The notes under the pieces were generated by a model. The model was given only the letters and a program-made list of their open reading frames with translations, searched no databases and was not told the DNA's origin. A stretch of 64,000 nucleotides of DNA from Caulobacterales bacterium (GTDB lineage Bacteria > Pseudomonadota > Alphaproteobacteria > Caulobacterales > Caulobacteraceae), in assembly GCA_016183935.1 (NCBI GenBank), contig JACPDR010000016.1:1-64000 (forward strand). The letters are read 5' to 3'. Shown in pieces: positions 19,555 to 28,796 of the stretch (positions are counted from its first letter, which is position 1; each line of letters opens with the position of its first letter). The position numbers and the translations under genes were made by a program.

Positions 19555-20217
19555 TCAGGCGGCGGCGAACACGCTCCGGAACAGGGTCGCGCCGTCGGCG
19601 GAGCCCAGCTCTTCCTCGAACGAGCGGTCCGGGTGGGGCATCAGGCCCAGCACGTTGCCGCGCGCGTTCTGGATGCCGGCGATGTCGCCGACCGAGCCGT
19701 TCGGGTTGTCGACGTAGCGGAACACCACTTGGCCCTCGCCCTCGAGGCGCGCCAGCGTCTCGGCGTCGCAGAAGTAGTTCCCGTCGCCGTTGCCCTGGGT
19801 CATCACCACCTCGCGCTGGCCCTGATAGCCGGCGGTGAAGCGGGTCTGGCCGTTGGCGACGGTCAGGCTGATCGGCTTGCAGACGTATTTCAGCCCGGCG
19901 TTCTTCAGCAGCGCGCCCGGCAGCATCCCGGCCTCGCACAGGATCTGGAAGCCGTTGCAGATGCCGACCACGGCCACGCCGTCATCGGCGGCCTTCTTGA
20001 CCGCCTGCATCACTGGCGACAGCGCCGCCATGGCCCCGCAGCGCAGGTAGTCGCCGTAGGAGAAGCCGCCCGGCAGCACGATCAGGTCCAGCCCCGACGG
20101 CAGTTCCGTCTCCTGATGCCAGACCATGTCGACGGTTTCGCCCGTCGAGCGTTCGATCGCGACCTTGCAGTCGCGGTCGCAGTTGGACCCCGGGAAGACG
20201 ATGACGGCTGCGCTCAT
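19555..20217 (-). CDS. purQ: Phosphoribosylformylglycinamidine synthase, glutaminase subunit
   Basis: Class I glutamine amidotransferase that feeds ammonia to PurL. 220 aa. Start [19 protein letters not shown], oxyanion strand [17 protein letters not shown], nucleophile Cys in [17 protein letters not shown], and His/Glu in [14 protein letters not shown]. Identical translation-start context to purL over 18 nt. Downstream acetyltransferase follows 27 nt later. Confidence 0.97.
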   Translation of the reverse strand: MSAAVIVFPGSNCDRDCKVAIERSTGETVDMVWHQETELPSGLDLIVLPGGFSYGDYLRCGAMAALSPVMQAVKKAADDGVAVVGICNGFQILCEAGMLPGALLKNAGLKYVCKPISLTVANGQTRFTAGYQGQREVVMTQGNGDGNYFCDAETLARLEGEGQVVFRYVDNPNGSVGDIAGIQNARGNVLGLMPHPDRSFEEELGSADGATLFRSVFAAA

Positions 20218-20262
20218 GGCCGCGCCTCTAGCACCGTTCGAAGGCGATGTCAGGGCGCCGGT

Positions 20263-20742
20263 TCAGCCCAGGCCCGTGTTCTCGTAGCTGGCCGTGATCG
20301 TGGCCTTCGCCAGGGTGTGGAAATGCAGGTTGAAGCCGAACACCGCGCCCGAATTGTCCGGCGTCACGTCCAGTCTGTCGGTATCCACGGCGAAGACGGT
20401 GAAGATGTAGCGGTGCGGCCCGTGGCCCGGGGGCGGCGCGGCCCCGCCGAAGCCGGTCTCGCCATAGTCGGTGCGGCCTTCGACCGCGCCCGGCGGCAGG
20501 CCGTTTGGGGACGCCCCGGTCTTCAACTCCGTCACGTCGGCGGGGATATTAGCCACCGTCCAGTGCCAGAAGCCCGACCCGGTCGGCGCGTCCGGGTCGT
20601 AGCAGGTGACGGCGTAGCTTCTGGTCCCCTCCGGCGCGCCGGACCATTTCAGGTGCGGCGAGGTGTCGCCCTTCGCCTTGACCTGCGCGTCGGGCAGCAC
20701 GCCCTCGTCAGTGATGTCGTTCGAGGTGAGGGTGAAGGTCAT
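20263..20742 (-). CDS. YbhB/YbcL family PEBP-like protein
   Basis: 159 aa, a single phosphatidylethanolamine-binding fold: PHLKWSGAPEGTRSYAVTCYDPDAPTGSGFWHW contains the DPDxP and GxxHW motifs, followed by GPHRYIFTVFAVDTD. Bacterial members are cytosolic and of unknown physiological role. Lies between a small membrane gene and purQ, 45 nt before purQ, in the purine cluster. Confidence 0.9.
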   Translation of the reverse strand: MTFTLTSNDITDEGVLPDAQVKAKGDTSPHLKWSGAPEGTRSYAVTCYDPDAPTGSGFWHWTVANIPADVTELKTGASPNGLPPGAVEGRTDYGETGFGGAAPPPGHGPHRYIFTVFAVDTDRLDVTPDNSGAVFGFNLHFHTLAKATITASYENTGLG

Positions 20743-20801
20743 GGCGCGTCCTCCTGCGGGGTCTGTCGCACCCTAACGCAGCAGCGCGCCGCGAGTCGCC
20801 C

Positions 20802-20933
20802 CTAGTGCGCCGCGCCCACCGCCGCCGGCGTGAAGGCGCTGTCGTCCATCAGTCCGCCGGCCAGCGCCGCGGCGAACACGAGGCACCCCGCCAGCACCAG
20901 CAGGGCGACGACCAGCTTCAGACCCCGCTTCAC
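20802..20933 (-). CDS. Single-helix small membrane protein coupled to purS
   Basis: 43 aa: short basic start (VKRGLK), one transmembrane helix (LVVALLVLAGCLVFAAALAG), short periplasmic tail. GTG start overlaps the purS stop as GTGA. No family recognised; the tight coupling argues that it is translated. Confidence 0.55.
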   Translation of the reverse strand: MKRGLKLVVALLVLAGCLVFAAALAGGLMDDSAFTPAAVGAAH

Positions 20934-21166
20934 GCGATCTCGACGCGGTAGCTTTCGATCACCGTGTTGGCGAGCAGGGTCTCGCACATCTTCTTCGCTT
21001 CGGCGGCCGGATCGGCGGCGCCGTCCAGATCGAACTCGATCAGCTTGCCGACGCGGGCGTGGGCCACGCCGGGCCAGCCCAGTCCGTGCAGGGCGCCTTC
21101 GACGGCCTTGCCCTGAACGTCCAGTACGCCCGGCTTCAGGAACACATGAACCTTCACCTTGGCCAT
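20930..21166 (-). CDS. purS: Phosphoribosylformylglycinamidine synthase subunit PurS
   Basis: 78-aa small subunit that bridges PurL and PurQ. Whole protein matches: KVKVHVFLKPGVLDVQGKAV, HGLGWPGVAHARVGKLIEF, and CETLLANTVIESYRVEI. ATG overlaps the purC stop as TAATG. Order on the transcript: purC, purS, small membrane gene, PEBP gene, purQ, acetyltransferase. Confidence 0.96.
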   Translation of the reverse strand: MAKVKVHVFLKPGVLDVQGKAVEGALHGLGWPGVAHARVGKLIEFDLDGAADPAAEAKKMCETLLANTVIESYRVEIA

Positions 21167-21927
21167 TAGTGCAGTCCCCCCTGAATCACGGTCGGCATGT
21201 CCTTCATGATGCCCAGCCGGCGCGCCACTTCGGTATAGCTCTCGATGACATTGCCGAGATCGCGGCGGAAGCGGTCCTTGTCCAGCTTCTCGCCCGTATT
21301 GGTGTCCCACAGGCGGCAGGAGTCCGGGCTGATCTCGTCGGCGAGGATGACGCGGCTGAAGTCGTTCTCCCAGATGCGGCCGAACTCGATCTTGAAGTCC
21401 ACCAGGGTGATGCCGACCGCGCCGAACATCCCCGACAGATAGTCGTTGACCCGCACCGTCATCGCCAGGATGTCGTCCAGTTCCTGGGTCGTGGCCCAGT
21501 TGAAGGCGGTGATGTGCTCCTCGGTGACCATCGGGTCGTTGAGCTCGTCCTTCTTGAGGTAGAATTCGATGATCGAGCGGGGCAGGGGCGTCCCCTCGTC
21601 GATACCGAGACGCTGGCTCATCGACCCGGCCACCACATTGCGGCACACCACTTCCAGCGGAATGATCTCGACCTCGCGGATCAGCTGCTCGCGCAGGTTC
21701 AGCCGCTTGATGAAGTGGTTGGTCACGCCGATGCCGTTCAGGCGCGACATGACGAATTCGCTGATGCGGTTGTTGATGACGCCCTTGCCTTCCAGCTGCG
21801 CCTTCTTCTCGCCGTTGAAGGCGGTGGCGTCGTCCTTGAAGTACTGGATCAGGGTGCCCGGCTCAGGTCCTTCATAGAGAATCTTGGCCTTGCCCTCATA
21901 GAGCTTCTTGCGCTTGACGTTCATCAT
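21166..21927 (-). CDS. purC: Phosphoribosylaminoimidazole-succinocarboxamide synthase
   Basis: Condenses CAIR with aspartate using ATP. 253 aa. Signature start [18 protein letters not shown], then [66 protein letters not shown]. Two adjacent ATG codons are possible (21927, 21924); neither has a strong ribosome site. Divergent from the ATPase zeta gene; 248 bp of upstream DNA lie between them. Confidence 0.97.
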   Translation of the reverse strand: MMNVKRKKLYEGKAKILYEGPEPGTLIQYFKDDATAFNGEKKAQLEGKGVINNRISEFVMSRLNGIGVTNHFIKRLNLREQLIREVEIIPLEVVCRNVVAGSMSQRLGIDEGTPLPRSIIEFYLKKDELNDPMVTEEHITAFNWATTQELDDILAMTVRVNDYLSGMFGAVGITLVDFKIEFGRIWENDFSRVILADEISPDSCRLWDTNTGEKLDKDRFRRDLGNVIESYTEVARRLGIMKDMPTVIQGGLH

Positions 21928-22095
21928 CGTGGGTCCGGGCGGGGCCTCGCCGGAAACGAAAATCGCGCGGCCAGCACGGTGGTCTGGGCGGCGCGATCCG
22001 GAATCGGGCGGGCGGGAGAATTCGACGGGCCCTCCCTTAGCGGAACCCGGGCTGCGACACAAACGGCGGCCCCGATTGAACCGTCAGGGTTTCCG

Positions 22096-22123
22096 TTGCG
22101 TTCGGCTCGGGGGGAGCTATAGA
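22096..22123 (+). promoter_or_regulatory. Possible promoter of the ATPase zeta gene
   Basis: TTGCGT, a 16-bp spacer and TATAGA lie 53 nt upstream of the ATG. Reasonable match to a sigma70 consensus in a G/C-rich genome; not otherwise supported. Confidence 0.4.
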
Positions 22124-22175
22124 GCACCTCGATCGCGGTCACCTTCCGGCCGCCTGACGGAGCCTGCAGACGCCC

Positions 22176-22499
22176 ATGACGACCTTCGACGATCGGGAAA
22201 AGGGCTTCGAGTCCAAGTTCGCCCTCGATCAGGAGCAGGAATTCAAGGCGATCGCCCGGCGCAACAAGCTGCTGGGCCTCTGGGCGGCCGAAAAGATGGG
22301 CCTGTCGGCCGACAGCGCCGATCAGTACGCCGGCGCCGTGGTCCGCGCCGACTTCGAACAGCCGGGCGCGGAAGACGTCTACCGCAAGATCGCCCAGGAC
22401 CTGGAAGGCGCGGGCCTGGTCGTTTCCGAGGGCGAGATCCGCCGCAAGATGGACGAACTGTCCTCGGTCGCCCGCGAACAGATTCGCAGCGGCGAATAA
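22176..22499 (+). CDS. F1-ATPase inhibitor zeta subunit (DUF1476)
   Basis: 107 aa, the complete DUF1476 domain: TTFDDREKGFESKFALDQEQEFKAIARRNKLLGLWAAE, a helical core and DFEQPGAEDVYRKIAQDLE. In Paracoccus this protein blocks rotation of the F1-ATPase and prevents ATP waste. Highly charged, cytosolic, no cysteine. Encoded alone, divergent from purC, as in many alphaproteobacteria; followed by an intrinsic terminator. Confidence 0.93.
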   Translation: MTTFDDREKGFESKFALDQEQEFKAIARRNKLLGLWAAEKMGLSADSADQYAGAVVRADFEQPGAEDVYRKIAQDLEGAGLVVSEGEIRRKMDELSSVAREQIRSGE

Positions 22500-22524
22500 G
22501 CCGCTTCCCTGCGTCACGACGAGG

Positions 22525-22554
22525 AAAGGCCGCGGCCTTTCGGCTGCGGCCTTT
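22525..22554 (+). terminator. Intrinsic terminator after the ATPase zeta gene
   Basis: Stem AAAGGCCGC/GCGGCCTTT (9 bp) with a 12-nt loop, 25 nt after the zeta stop. AAA before and TTT after the core make it usable in both directions, fitting the convergent fasciclin gene. Confidence 0.8.
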
Positions 22555-22623
22555 CAGGACGGACCGATTGGGGGCGATCCGCCGCCGGCGCCGTAGGGGG
22601 AGGCGGCGCCGGTATTCCTGCCG

Positions 22624-23205
22624 CTACTGCGGCTCCGCGACCGTATCGACCGCGTGAATCACGCCGTTCGAAGCGATCATGTCGGCCTCGACCACCCGCG
22701 CGACCTCGCCCGCGCCATCGGTCAGGGTGATGGAGCCGGCCGCGTCGGTTCGCGCCGTCAGCGTTCCGCCCTGCATGGTGGTCAAGACCAGCGATCCGCC
22801 GCCGGCCTGGATCCGCTGGATCAGCGCGGCGGCTTCAAGCCGGGCCGGGATTACGTGATAGGTCAGCAGTCGCCTCAGATCAGCGCGCGCCTCGGGCGCT
22901 GTCAGGGCGTCACGCCTGGCGGCCGGAATCTTCTCGAAGGCCGCATTGTTGGGCGCGAAGACGGTGAAGGGACCCGCGCCGTTGAGGGTCTCTTCCATCC
23001 CGGCGGTCTGGATGGCGCTGACCAGGGTGGTGAGATCGGGGTCGCGCTGCGCCAGCATCAGCACGGTTCCCGCCGAGGACGTGGCTGGCGTGGCCGTCGG
23101 GGCCTCGGCCCTGTCCTGCGCCGGCGGGGCCTCGCCGCGGTCGCAGGCCGCCAATGTCAGCACCAGAGCCGACAGGACTGCCAGGATCGGACGAATAGAC
23201 GGCAT
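22624..23205 (-). CDS. Fasciclin-domain lipoprotein
   Basis: 193 aa. Lipobox VLTLAAC (Cys about residue 21), Pro/Ala/Thr linker, then one FAS1 domain from about 50: DPDLTTLVSAIQTAGMEETLNGAGPFTVFAPNNAAFEKIP, LLTYHVIPARLEAAAL and IASNGVIHAVDTVAEP. FAS1 domains mediate adhesion or are carried as secreted stress proteins in bacteria. Start chosen at 23205 because AAGGGG lies just before it. A second fasciclin protein is encoded at 33512. Confidence 0.9.
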   Translation of the reverse strand: MPSIRPILAVLSALVLTLAACDRGEAPPAQDRAEAPTATPATSSAGTVLMLAQRDPDLTTLVSAIQTAGMEETLNGAGPFTVFAPNNAAFEKIPAARRDALTAPEARADLRRLLTYHVIPARLEAAALIQRIQAGGGSLVLTTMQGGTLTARTDAAGSITLTDGAGEVARVVEADMIASNGVIHAVDTVAEPQ

Positions 23206-23320
23206 GCGCTTCCCCTTGTGGGACACGCCCCTCCAGGCGGTGTCACAAACGGATATGGCTCAGCCGCGAAAAGGATGCGTCGGCCCGATATTTTTCTGCA
23301 TCGCCGCTCGCCGAATGGCG

Positions 23321-23815
23321 TCATGCGGCGTAGCTGGCCAGCGCCCCCCACGCCGCCGCCTTGTCCGCGAACGGGCGCGCATGGGCGGGGCTGGAGGAGG
23401 GAAGGTCGATCAGCGCGACCCCGTCGGGGCGGCCCGCCAGAATCGCCCGCCCGAGCGTCGCAGCCTTGCTCCCGTTGAAGGCTACGGCCCGCAGCGCCGG
23501 CAGGGTCGCCACCAGCCCGCGCAGGTCGGCCGCTTCGGGCGCGCGGATCGCGGCGTCCAGGCTGCCGGGCCGTTCGGCGCTGGCGATGACGTCCCACAGG
23601 CCGACGCCCGCGGTCTTCAGCGCCGTCAGCCGGTCTTCGTAGGGCAGGGCGGCCAGGTCGCGCCCGGTCACGCCGCCGATCAGTCGCCAGAAGGCGTTCT
23701 GGGGATGGCCATAGTATTGGCCCGCCCTCAGCGAGGCGTCGCCGGGCAGGCTGCCGAGGATGAGCAGGCGCGTGTTGGCGTCGACGACCGGGTCGAAGGC
23801 GCGCTTGCGGTTCAC
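23321..23815 (-). CDS. DNA-deoxyinosine glycosylase (UDG family 6)
   Basis: 164 aa. The UDG-fold signature LLILGSLPGDASLRAGQYYGHPQNAFWRLI is the family 6 pattern, with the catalytic Asn after YYGHP; second motif region NGSKAA and C-terminal LIDLPSSSPAHARPF, the intercalation loop. Members excise hypoxanthine from deaminated DNA. Adjacent to, and in the same direction as, purB (4 nt), which is the only hint of a link to purine chemistry. Confidence 0.85.
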   Translation of the reverse strand: MNRKRAFDPVVDANTRLLILGSLPGDASLRAGQYYGHPQNAFWRLIGGVTGRDLAALPYEDRLTALKTAGVGLWDVIASAERPGSLDAAIRAPEAADLRGLVATLPALRAVAFNGSKAATLGRAILAGRPDGVALIDLPSSSPAHARPFADKAAAWGALASYAA

Positions 23816-23819
23816 GGCC

Positions 23820-25127
<1,308 letters not shown>

Positions 25128-25259
25128 GGGCGCGGGGTGTCAGGCGACGGCGGGCCCGAGTCAAGCGCCGCTTGTGGCGGATGCGCCTGAACTCGGCCCC
25201 CAAGGCATGGCGGCGAGGCCCGGCGCGCCCTATTCCTCCTCCAACTGACGGAGGGATTC

Positions 25260-25906
25260 ATGGAACTGATCATCGGACCGCGCCTGTACTCGACCTGGTC
25301 GCTGCGGCCGTGGCTGGTGCTGAAGCGCTGCAACGCGGACTTCACGGTGCGGGAGTTCGACATCTACACGCCCGAGGGTCAGGCGGAGCTCGAGCGCGTC
25401 TCTCCCTCTCGGCTCGTGCCCCTGCTCAAGGTCGAGGGCGAGACCATCTGGGACTCCATGGCCATCTCGGTCTGGTGCGCCGAACGCTATCCGCAGGTCC
25501 GGCTGTGGCCCGCCGACGCCCATGCCCGCTGGCTGGCCCGCTCCGCCGCGTGCGAAATGCATGGCGGCTTCATGGGTCTGCGCACCGACTGCGGCATGGG
25601 CCCGACCACACCATGGTCGGTCCGGACCGCTCACCGCCTCCCAAGGGAGAAGCCGTGGAGCGGGACATCCGCCGCATCGTCAGTCTGTGGAGGGAGATGC
25701 GGCGGCGCTTCGGCGCCGGCGGGCCCTACATGTTCGGCGAATGGTCGGTCCCCGACGCCTTCTACACCCCCGTGGCCACGCGGTTCCGGCATTTTCAGAT
25801 CGATCTCGCGGCCTATGGGGACGACGACGGCCTGGCCGCCGCCTATCGCGACACCCTGCTGGCCCAGCCCGACTTCCTCGAGTGGTCGGCGGAAGCGCTG
25901 CGTTAA
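25260..25906 (+). pseudogene. Glutathione S-transferase family gene, frameshifted
   Basis: The 5' part (25260 to about 25600) codes for a thioredoxin-like GST N-domain starting MELIIGPRLYSTWSLRPW, with the Ser-containing GSH site and DSMAISVWCAERYPQ. At GGGCCC (25598-25603) the reading frame moves: the helical C-domain continues only in another frame from 25601 (ERDIRRIVSLWREMRRRFG, GEWSVPDAFYTPVATRF, stop at 25906). Restoring one base in the G/C run joins the halves into a normal protein of about 215 aa. Real mutation or sequencing error cannot be told apart here. Confidence 0.8.
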
Positions 25907-25984
25907 CCGCACGGCGGAACGCGGCCTTAAGACAACGCCGGTATCTCTGGAGCCTCGAATGCGCACAGGCGTTCCGGGTCAGCC

Positions 25985-26095
25985 ATGTCGATGCCCGCCC
26001 CACAGCCCGAAACCCGTCGCCCCAGCCTGATGGTCTATGGGCTGCTGATCGTGATCGCCTGCTGTCTGCCGGCGCTGCTGCTGGCCGGCCTCTAG
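25985..26095 (+). CDS. Possible single-helix membrane peptide
   Basis: 36 aa with a polar Pro/Arg start and one hydrophobic helix (VYGLLIVIACCLPALLLAG). Overlaps the convergent lytic transglycosylase by 4 bp. Ribosome site is poor. Typical of small tail-anchored or assembly peptides, but it may be a chance frame. Confidence 0.35.
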   Translation: MSMPAPQPETRRPSLMVYGLLIVIACCLPALLLAGL

Positions 26096-27762
26096 CCGCT
26101 GGTCGCGGGAGCCGAGGCCACTTCCATCGGCTGCACCGGCTCGGGCGGCACATAGTCCAGCGACAGCGGCACCAGCGTGGCCCCCGCCGCCACCGCGTCG
26201 AGGGTGTTCAGCGGCCGTCCGTTGAGCCGCTGGTAGATCCAGTAGGCCGCCACGACCTTCTCCACATAGTCCCGCGCCTGCGGCACATCGATCGTTTCGA
26301 TCAGCAGGAGCGGGTCGGCGTCCTGGCCCAGCTTGCGCACCGCCGCGACCATGGGGCCCGGCCCCGCATTGTATGACGCCGCCACCCTCAGCAGGTCGCC
26401 GTTGATGGCCGGCATGGCCATCACCTTGGTCACGTAAGCCTGACCCAGGCGGGCGTTCACGGCGGGATCGAACAGCCGGTCCGGCTCCGAGACGAAGGCG
26501 CGATCGTTGGCCAGTTCCGCCGCCGTAGTCGGCATCACCTGCATCAGGCCATAGGCCCCCACCGCCGAGCGGGCGCGGGCGTTGAAGTCAGTCTCCTTGC
26601 GCGCGATGGCGTAGACCAGCGAGCGCTCGATGGTGAAGCCGCCCTCCGGCTGGATGTCCGGCTGCGGATAGCGGTCGGCGTCGATGCGCCTGGCGTCGTC
26701 GCTGACGCCCGTCACGCGGGGGCCAAGCGCCCGGCCCAGCGCGGCCCACAGCTGCCGCCCACGCTCGGTCAGCGCCGAACGCAGGCCGGTGCGCAGTTCA
26801 TCACGCGCGTCCGTCCCCCGCCCGACCTCGTAATAGGCCACGGTGCGGCGTGCGCGGTCGTCGGAGCGGATGAAGGCGTTCAGGTCGTCGGCGTCCACCT
26901 CCGCCGCATCGTCCGGATGATAGATCGTCCGCAGCACGCCGGCGGCCTGATACGGCGTCGGCCCAAGATTCTCGACGGTCGGCTCCTCGCCGAGCTGGCG
27001 CAGGGCGATCTGGCCATAGAAGGTCGCCGGCCAGGCGCCGGCCCGGCGCAGCAGAGGCTGCACCCGATCCTGCTGGCTCGAGCGCCCCGCGGCGCGAGCG
27101 GCCCAGAAGGCCGCGCCGGAGCGCACCCAGCCGTCTTCGGTCGGATCGTCCAGCACCCGCTCGAACGCCGTCGCCGCCTTGGCGTATTCGCCCAGCCGAT
27201 AGCTGGCCAGGCCAACCACCCACCAGTCGCCGATCTGCTCGCCCAGGGCGACCGCGCCGGTCAGGTCGTCGTGGTTCAGGGCGATGCGCGCCGCCTTGGT
27301 CGGGTCGTCTTCCGAGGCCCCGCCGCCCGCCGCGACGACGCTGGACCAGGTCCGGCCGCTGACGCTGGAGGGCCGCTTCGGCTCAGGGGCGCCATCGGGG
27401 CGCCGGCGCAGGGCCAGATTGTAGGCGCGCGGCGCGCACGGAAGGTCCGAATACTCTTCCAGCCAGGCCGCCAGTTCCTCGTAGGTGGCCGAATAGTCAG
27501 GGTGAAACAGCCGCTCGAACTCGACCTGGCCCAGCAGCACGCGGTCGTTCGCCTGGCGGGCCGAGGCGCGGGCGGCGTCGAGATCGCCACGGCGCAGGGC
27601 GTCGAAGGCGGTGGTGTAGCTGAGGCGATCCGCGGGGCTCAGCGCGGACAGGGCCCGCCGACCTTCTTCCTCGGCGTGCGAGGGCGCGGCGGCCCCCAGT
27701 GCGAGGGCGAACGCGACAGCGGTCGTCGACGCGGCAAACACGCGGCGGAGATTAAACGGCAC
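26092..27762 (-). CDS. Soluble lytic murein transglycosylase (Slt family)
   Basis: 556 aa, periplasmic. Signal peptide about 1-30 (ends PSHA). A long alpha-superhelix (about 35-360) precedes the goose-lysozyme-like catalytic domain: catalytic Glu390 in YAIARKETDFNARARS, GAYGLMQVMPTTAAELA, and VAASYNAGPGPMVAAVRKL. Cleaves peptidoglycan glycan strands to 1,6-anhydro products. Divergence from the usual ES to ET after the catalytic Glu is tolerated in the family. Confidence 0.93.
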   Translation of the reverse strand: MPFNLRRVFAASTTAVAFALALGAAAPSHAEEEGRRALSALSPADRLSYTTAFDALRRGDLDAARASARQANDRVLLGQVEFERLFHPDYSATYEELAAWLEEYSDLPCAPRAYNLALRRRPDGAPEPKRPSSVSGRTWSSVVAAGGGASEDDPTKAARIALNHDDLTGAVALGEQIGDWWVVGLASYRLGEYAKAATAFERVLDDPTEDGWVRSGAAFWAARAAGRSSQQDRVQPLLRRAGAWPATFYGQIALRQLGEEPTVENLGPTPYQAAGVLRTIYHPDDAAEVDADDLNAFIRSDDRARRTVAYYEVGRGTDARDELRTGLRSALTERGRQLWAALGRALGPRVTGVSDDARRIDADRYPQPDIQPEGGFTIERSLVYAIARKETDFNARARSAVGAYGLMQVMPTTAAELANDRAFVSEPDRLFDPAVNARLGQAYVTKVMAMPAINGDLLRVAASYNAGPGPMVAAVRKLGQDADPLLLIETIDVPQARDYVEKVVAAYWIYQRLNGRPLNTLDAVAAGATLVPLSLDYVPPEPVQPMEVASAPATSG

Positions 27763-27909
27763 TGAGGCGGCCCCCCTTTGAGCGTCATGCGGATCGTCTC
27801 GACTCGATCCATCCGGCGCTGTTCGTTCGGTCGTCAGGCCAGAAAGGCGCCACCGCCCTGGCCCATGTCAAGGATTCACCCCTTTTGGGGCAGTTTTGAG
27901 TCGGTGGAG

Positions 27910-28701
27910 TTAACGAGCTTGGCCGTCCAGCCGGGCCGCGAGCGACAGAATATCCGCCCAGGCCTGCCGCTTGGCCATTGGCTGGCGCAGCAGGAAGGCC
28001 GGATGCAGGGTCGGCAGGGCCGGCGCCGCCACGCCGCCCTCGGCCAGCCGCCATTCGCGCCACTGGCCCCTCAGCTTCATGATGCCTTCGTCAACGCCCA
28101 GCACCGCCTTGGACGCCGCGGCCCCGACCAGCAGCACGGCCTTCGGTTTCAGCAGCGCGAAGGCTCGTTCCACGAACGGCGCGCAAACCGCCTGCTCCGC
28201 CGGCGTCGGCGTGCGGTTGCCCGGCGGCCGCCAGAACACCGTGTTGGTGATGAACACCCGCCCCTCCAGCCCGGCTTCGGCCAGCATCCGGTCCAGCAGC
28301 TGGCCGGCCTTGCCGACGAACGGCTGGCCACGCGCGTCCTCCTCCGCGCCGGGGCCCTCGCCGATGACCAGCACCTCGGCCTCGGGATTGCCCCGCGCGA
28401 AGACCGCCTGCCGCGCCCCGAGACCCCGCAAGGGACAGCCCTCGAAAGCCGCGATGGCCTCGCCCAGCGCTTCAAGCGTGTCCGCTCCCGCCGCCAGCCG
28501 CCGCGCCTCCGCCAGTGCATCCGAGGCGTCGACCACCGGCGTCACCGCAGCCGTCGCCTTGGCCACGGCCTTCAGGGCCGGCGGCGGCTCGACATGGGTC
28601 CGGTCGACCGGCGCATCCCCGAAACAGGCATCGACGCCCGCGTCGCGCCAGAAGGCGAGCAGGCTTTCGGTCGCGGCGGTGGTCGGGGTGTGCGAAGTCA
28701 T
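27910..28701 (-). CDS. Uracil-DNA glycosylase, family 4-like, incomplete Fe-S ligands
   Basis: 263 aa. An N-terminal linker of about 75 residues precedes the UDG core: VLVIGEGPGAEEDARGQPFVGKAGQLLDRML, NRTPTPAEQAVC and LPTLHPAFLLRQP (the HPA/leucine loop). Family 4 enzymes bind a 4Fe-4S cluster with four cysteines; here Cys89 and Cys173 remain but the partners are Phe86 and Trp157, so a cluster is improbable. Removes uracil from DNA by inference. Start with ATG at 28701; the upstream frame is not conserved-looking. Confidence 0.85.
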   Translation of the reverse strand: MTSHTPTTAATESLLAFWRDAGVDACFGDAPVDRTHVEPPPALKAVAKATAAVTPVVDASDALAEARRLAAGADTLEALGEAIAAFEGCPLRGLGARQAVFARGNPEAEVLVIGEGPGAEEDARGQPFVGKAGQLLDRMLAEAGLEGRVFITNTVFWRPPGNRTPTPAEQAVCAPFVERAFALLKPKAVLLVGAAASKAVLGVDEGIMKLRGQWREWRLAEGGVAAPALPTLHPAFLLRQPMAKRQAWADILSLAARLDGQAR

Positions 28702-28796
28702 GGGCGGGCCGGGACAGGGATAGTCCTTGACCGCCCCGGCGTCACCTTCGGATAAGGCGTCACCCACAAGACCCCGCGCAAGACGAGGATTCAGCC

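Noticed and set aside
27763-27909. TTGACA-type promoter for the lytic transglycosylase
   Set aside because: TTGACA is present at 27866-27871 on the minus strand but no acceptable -10 box lies at the right distance.
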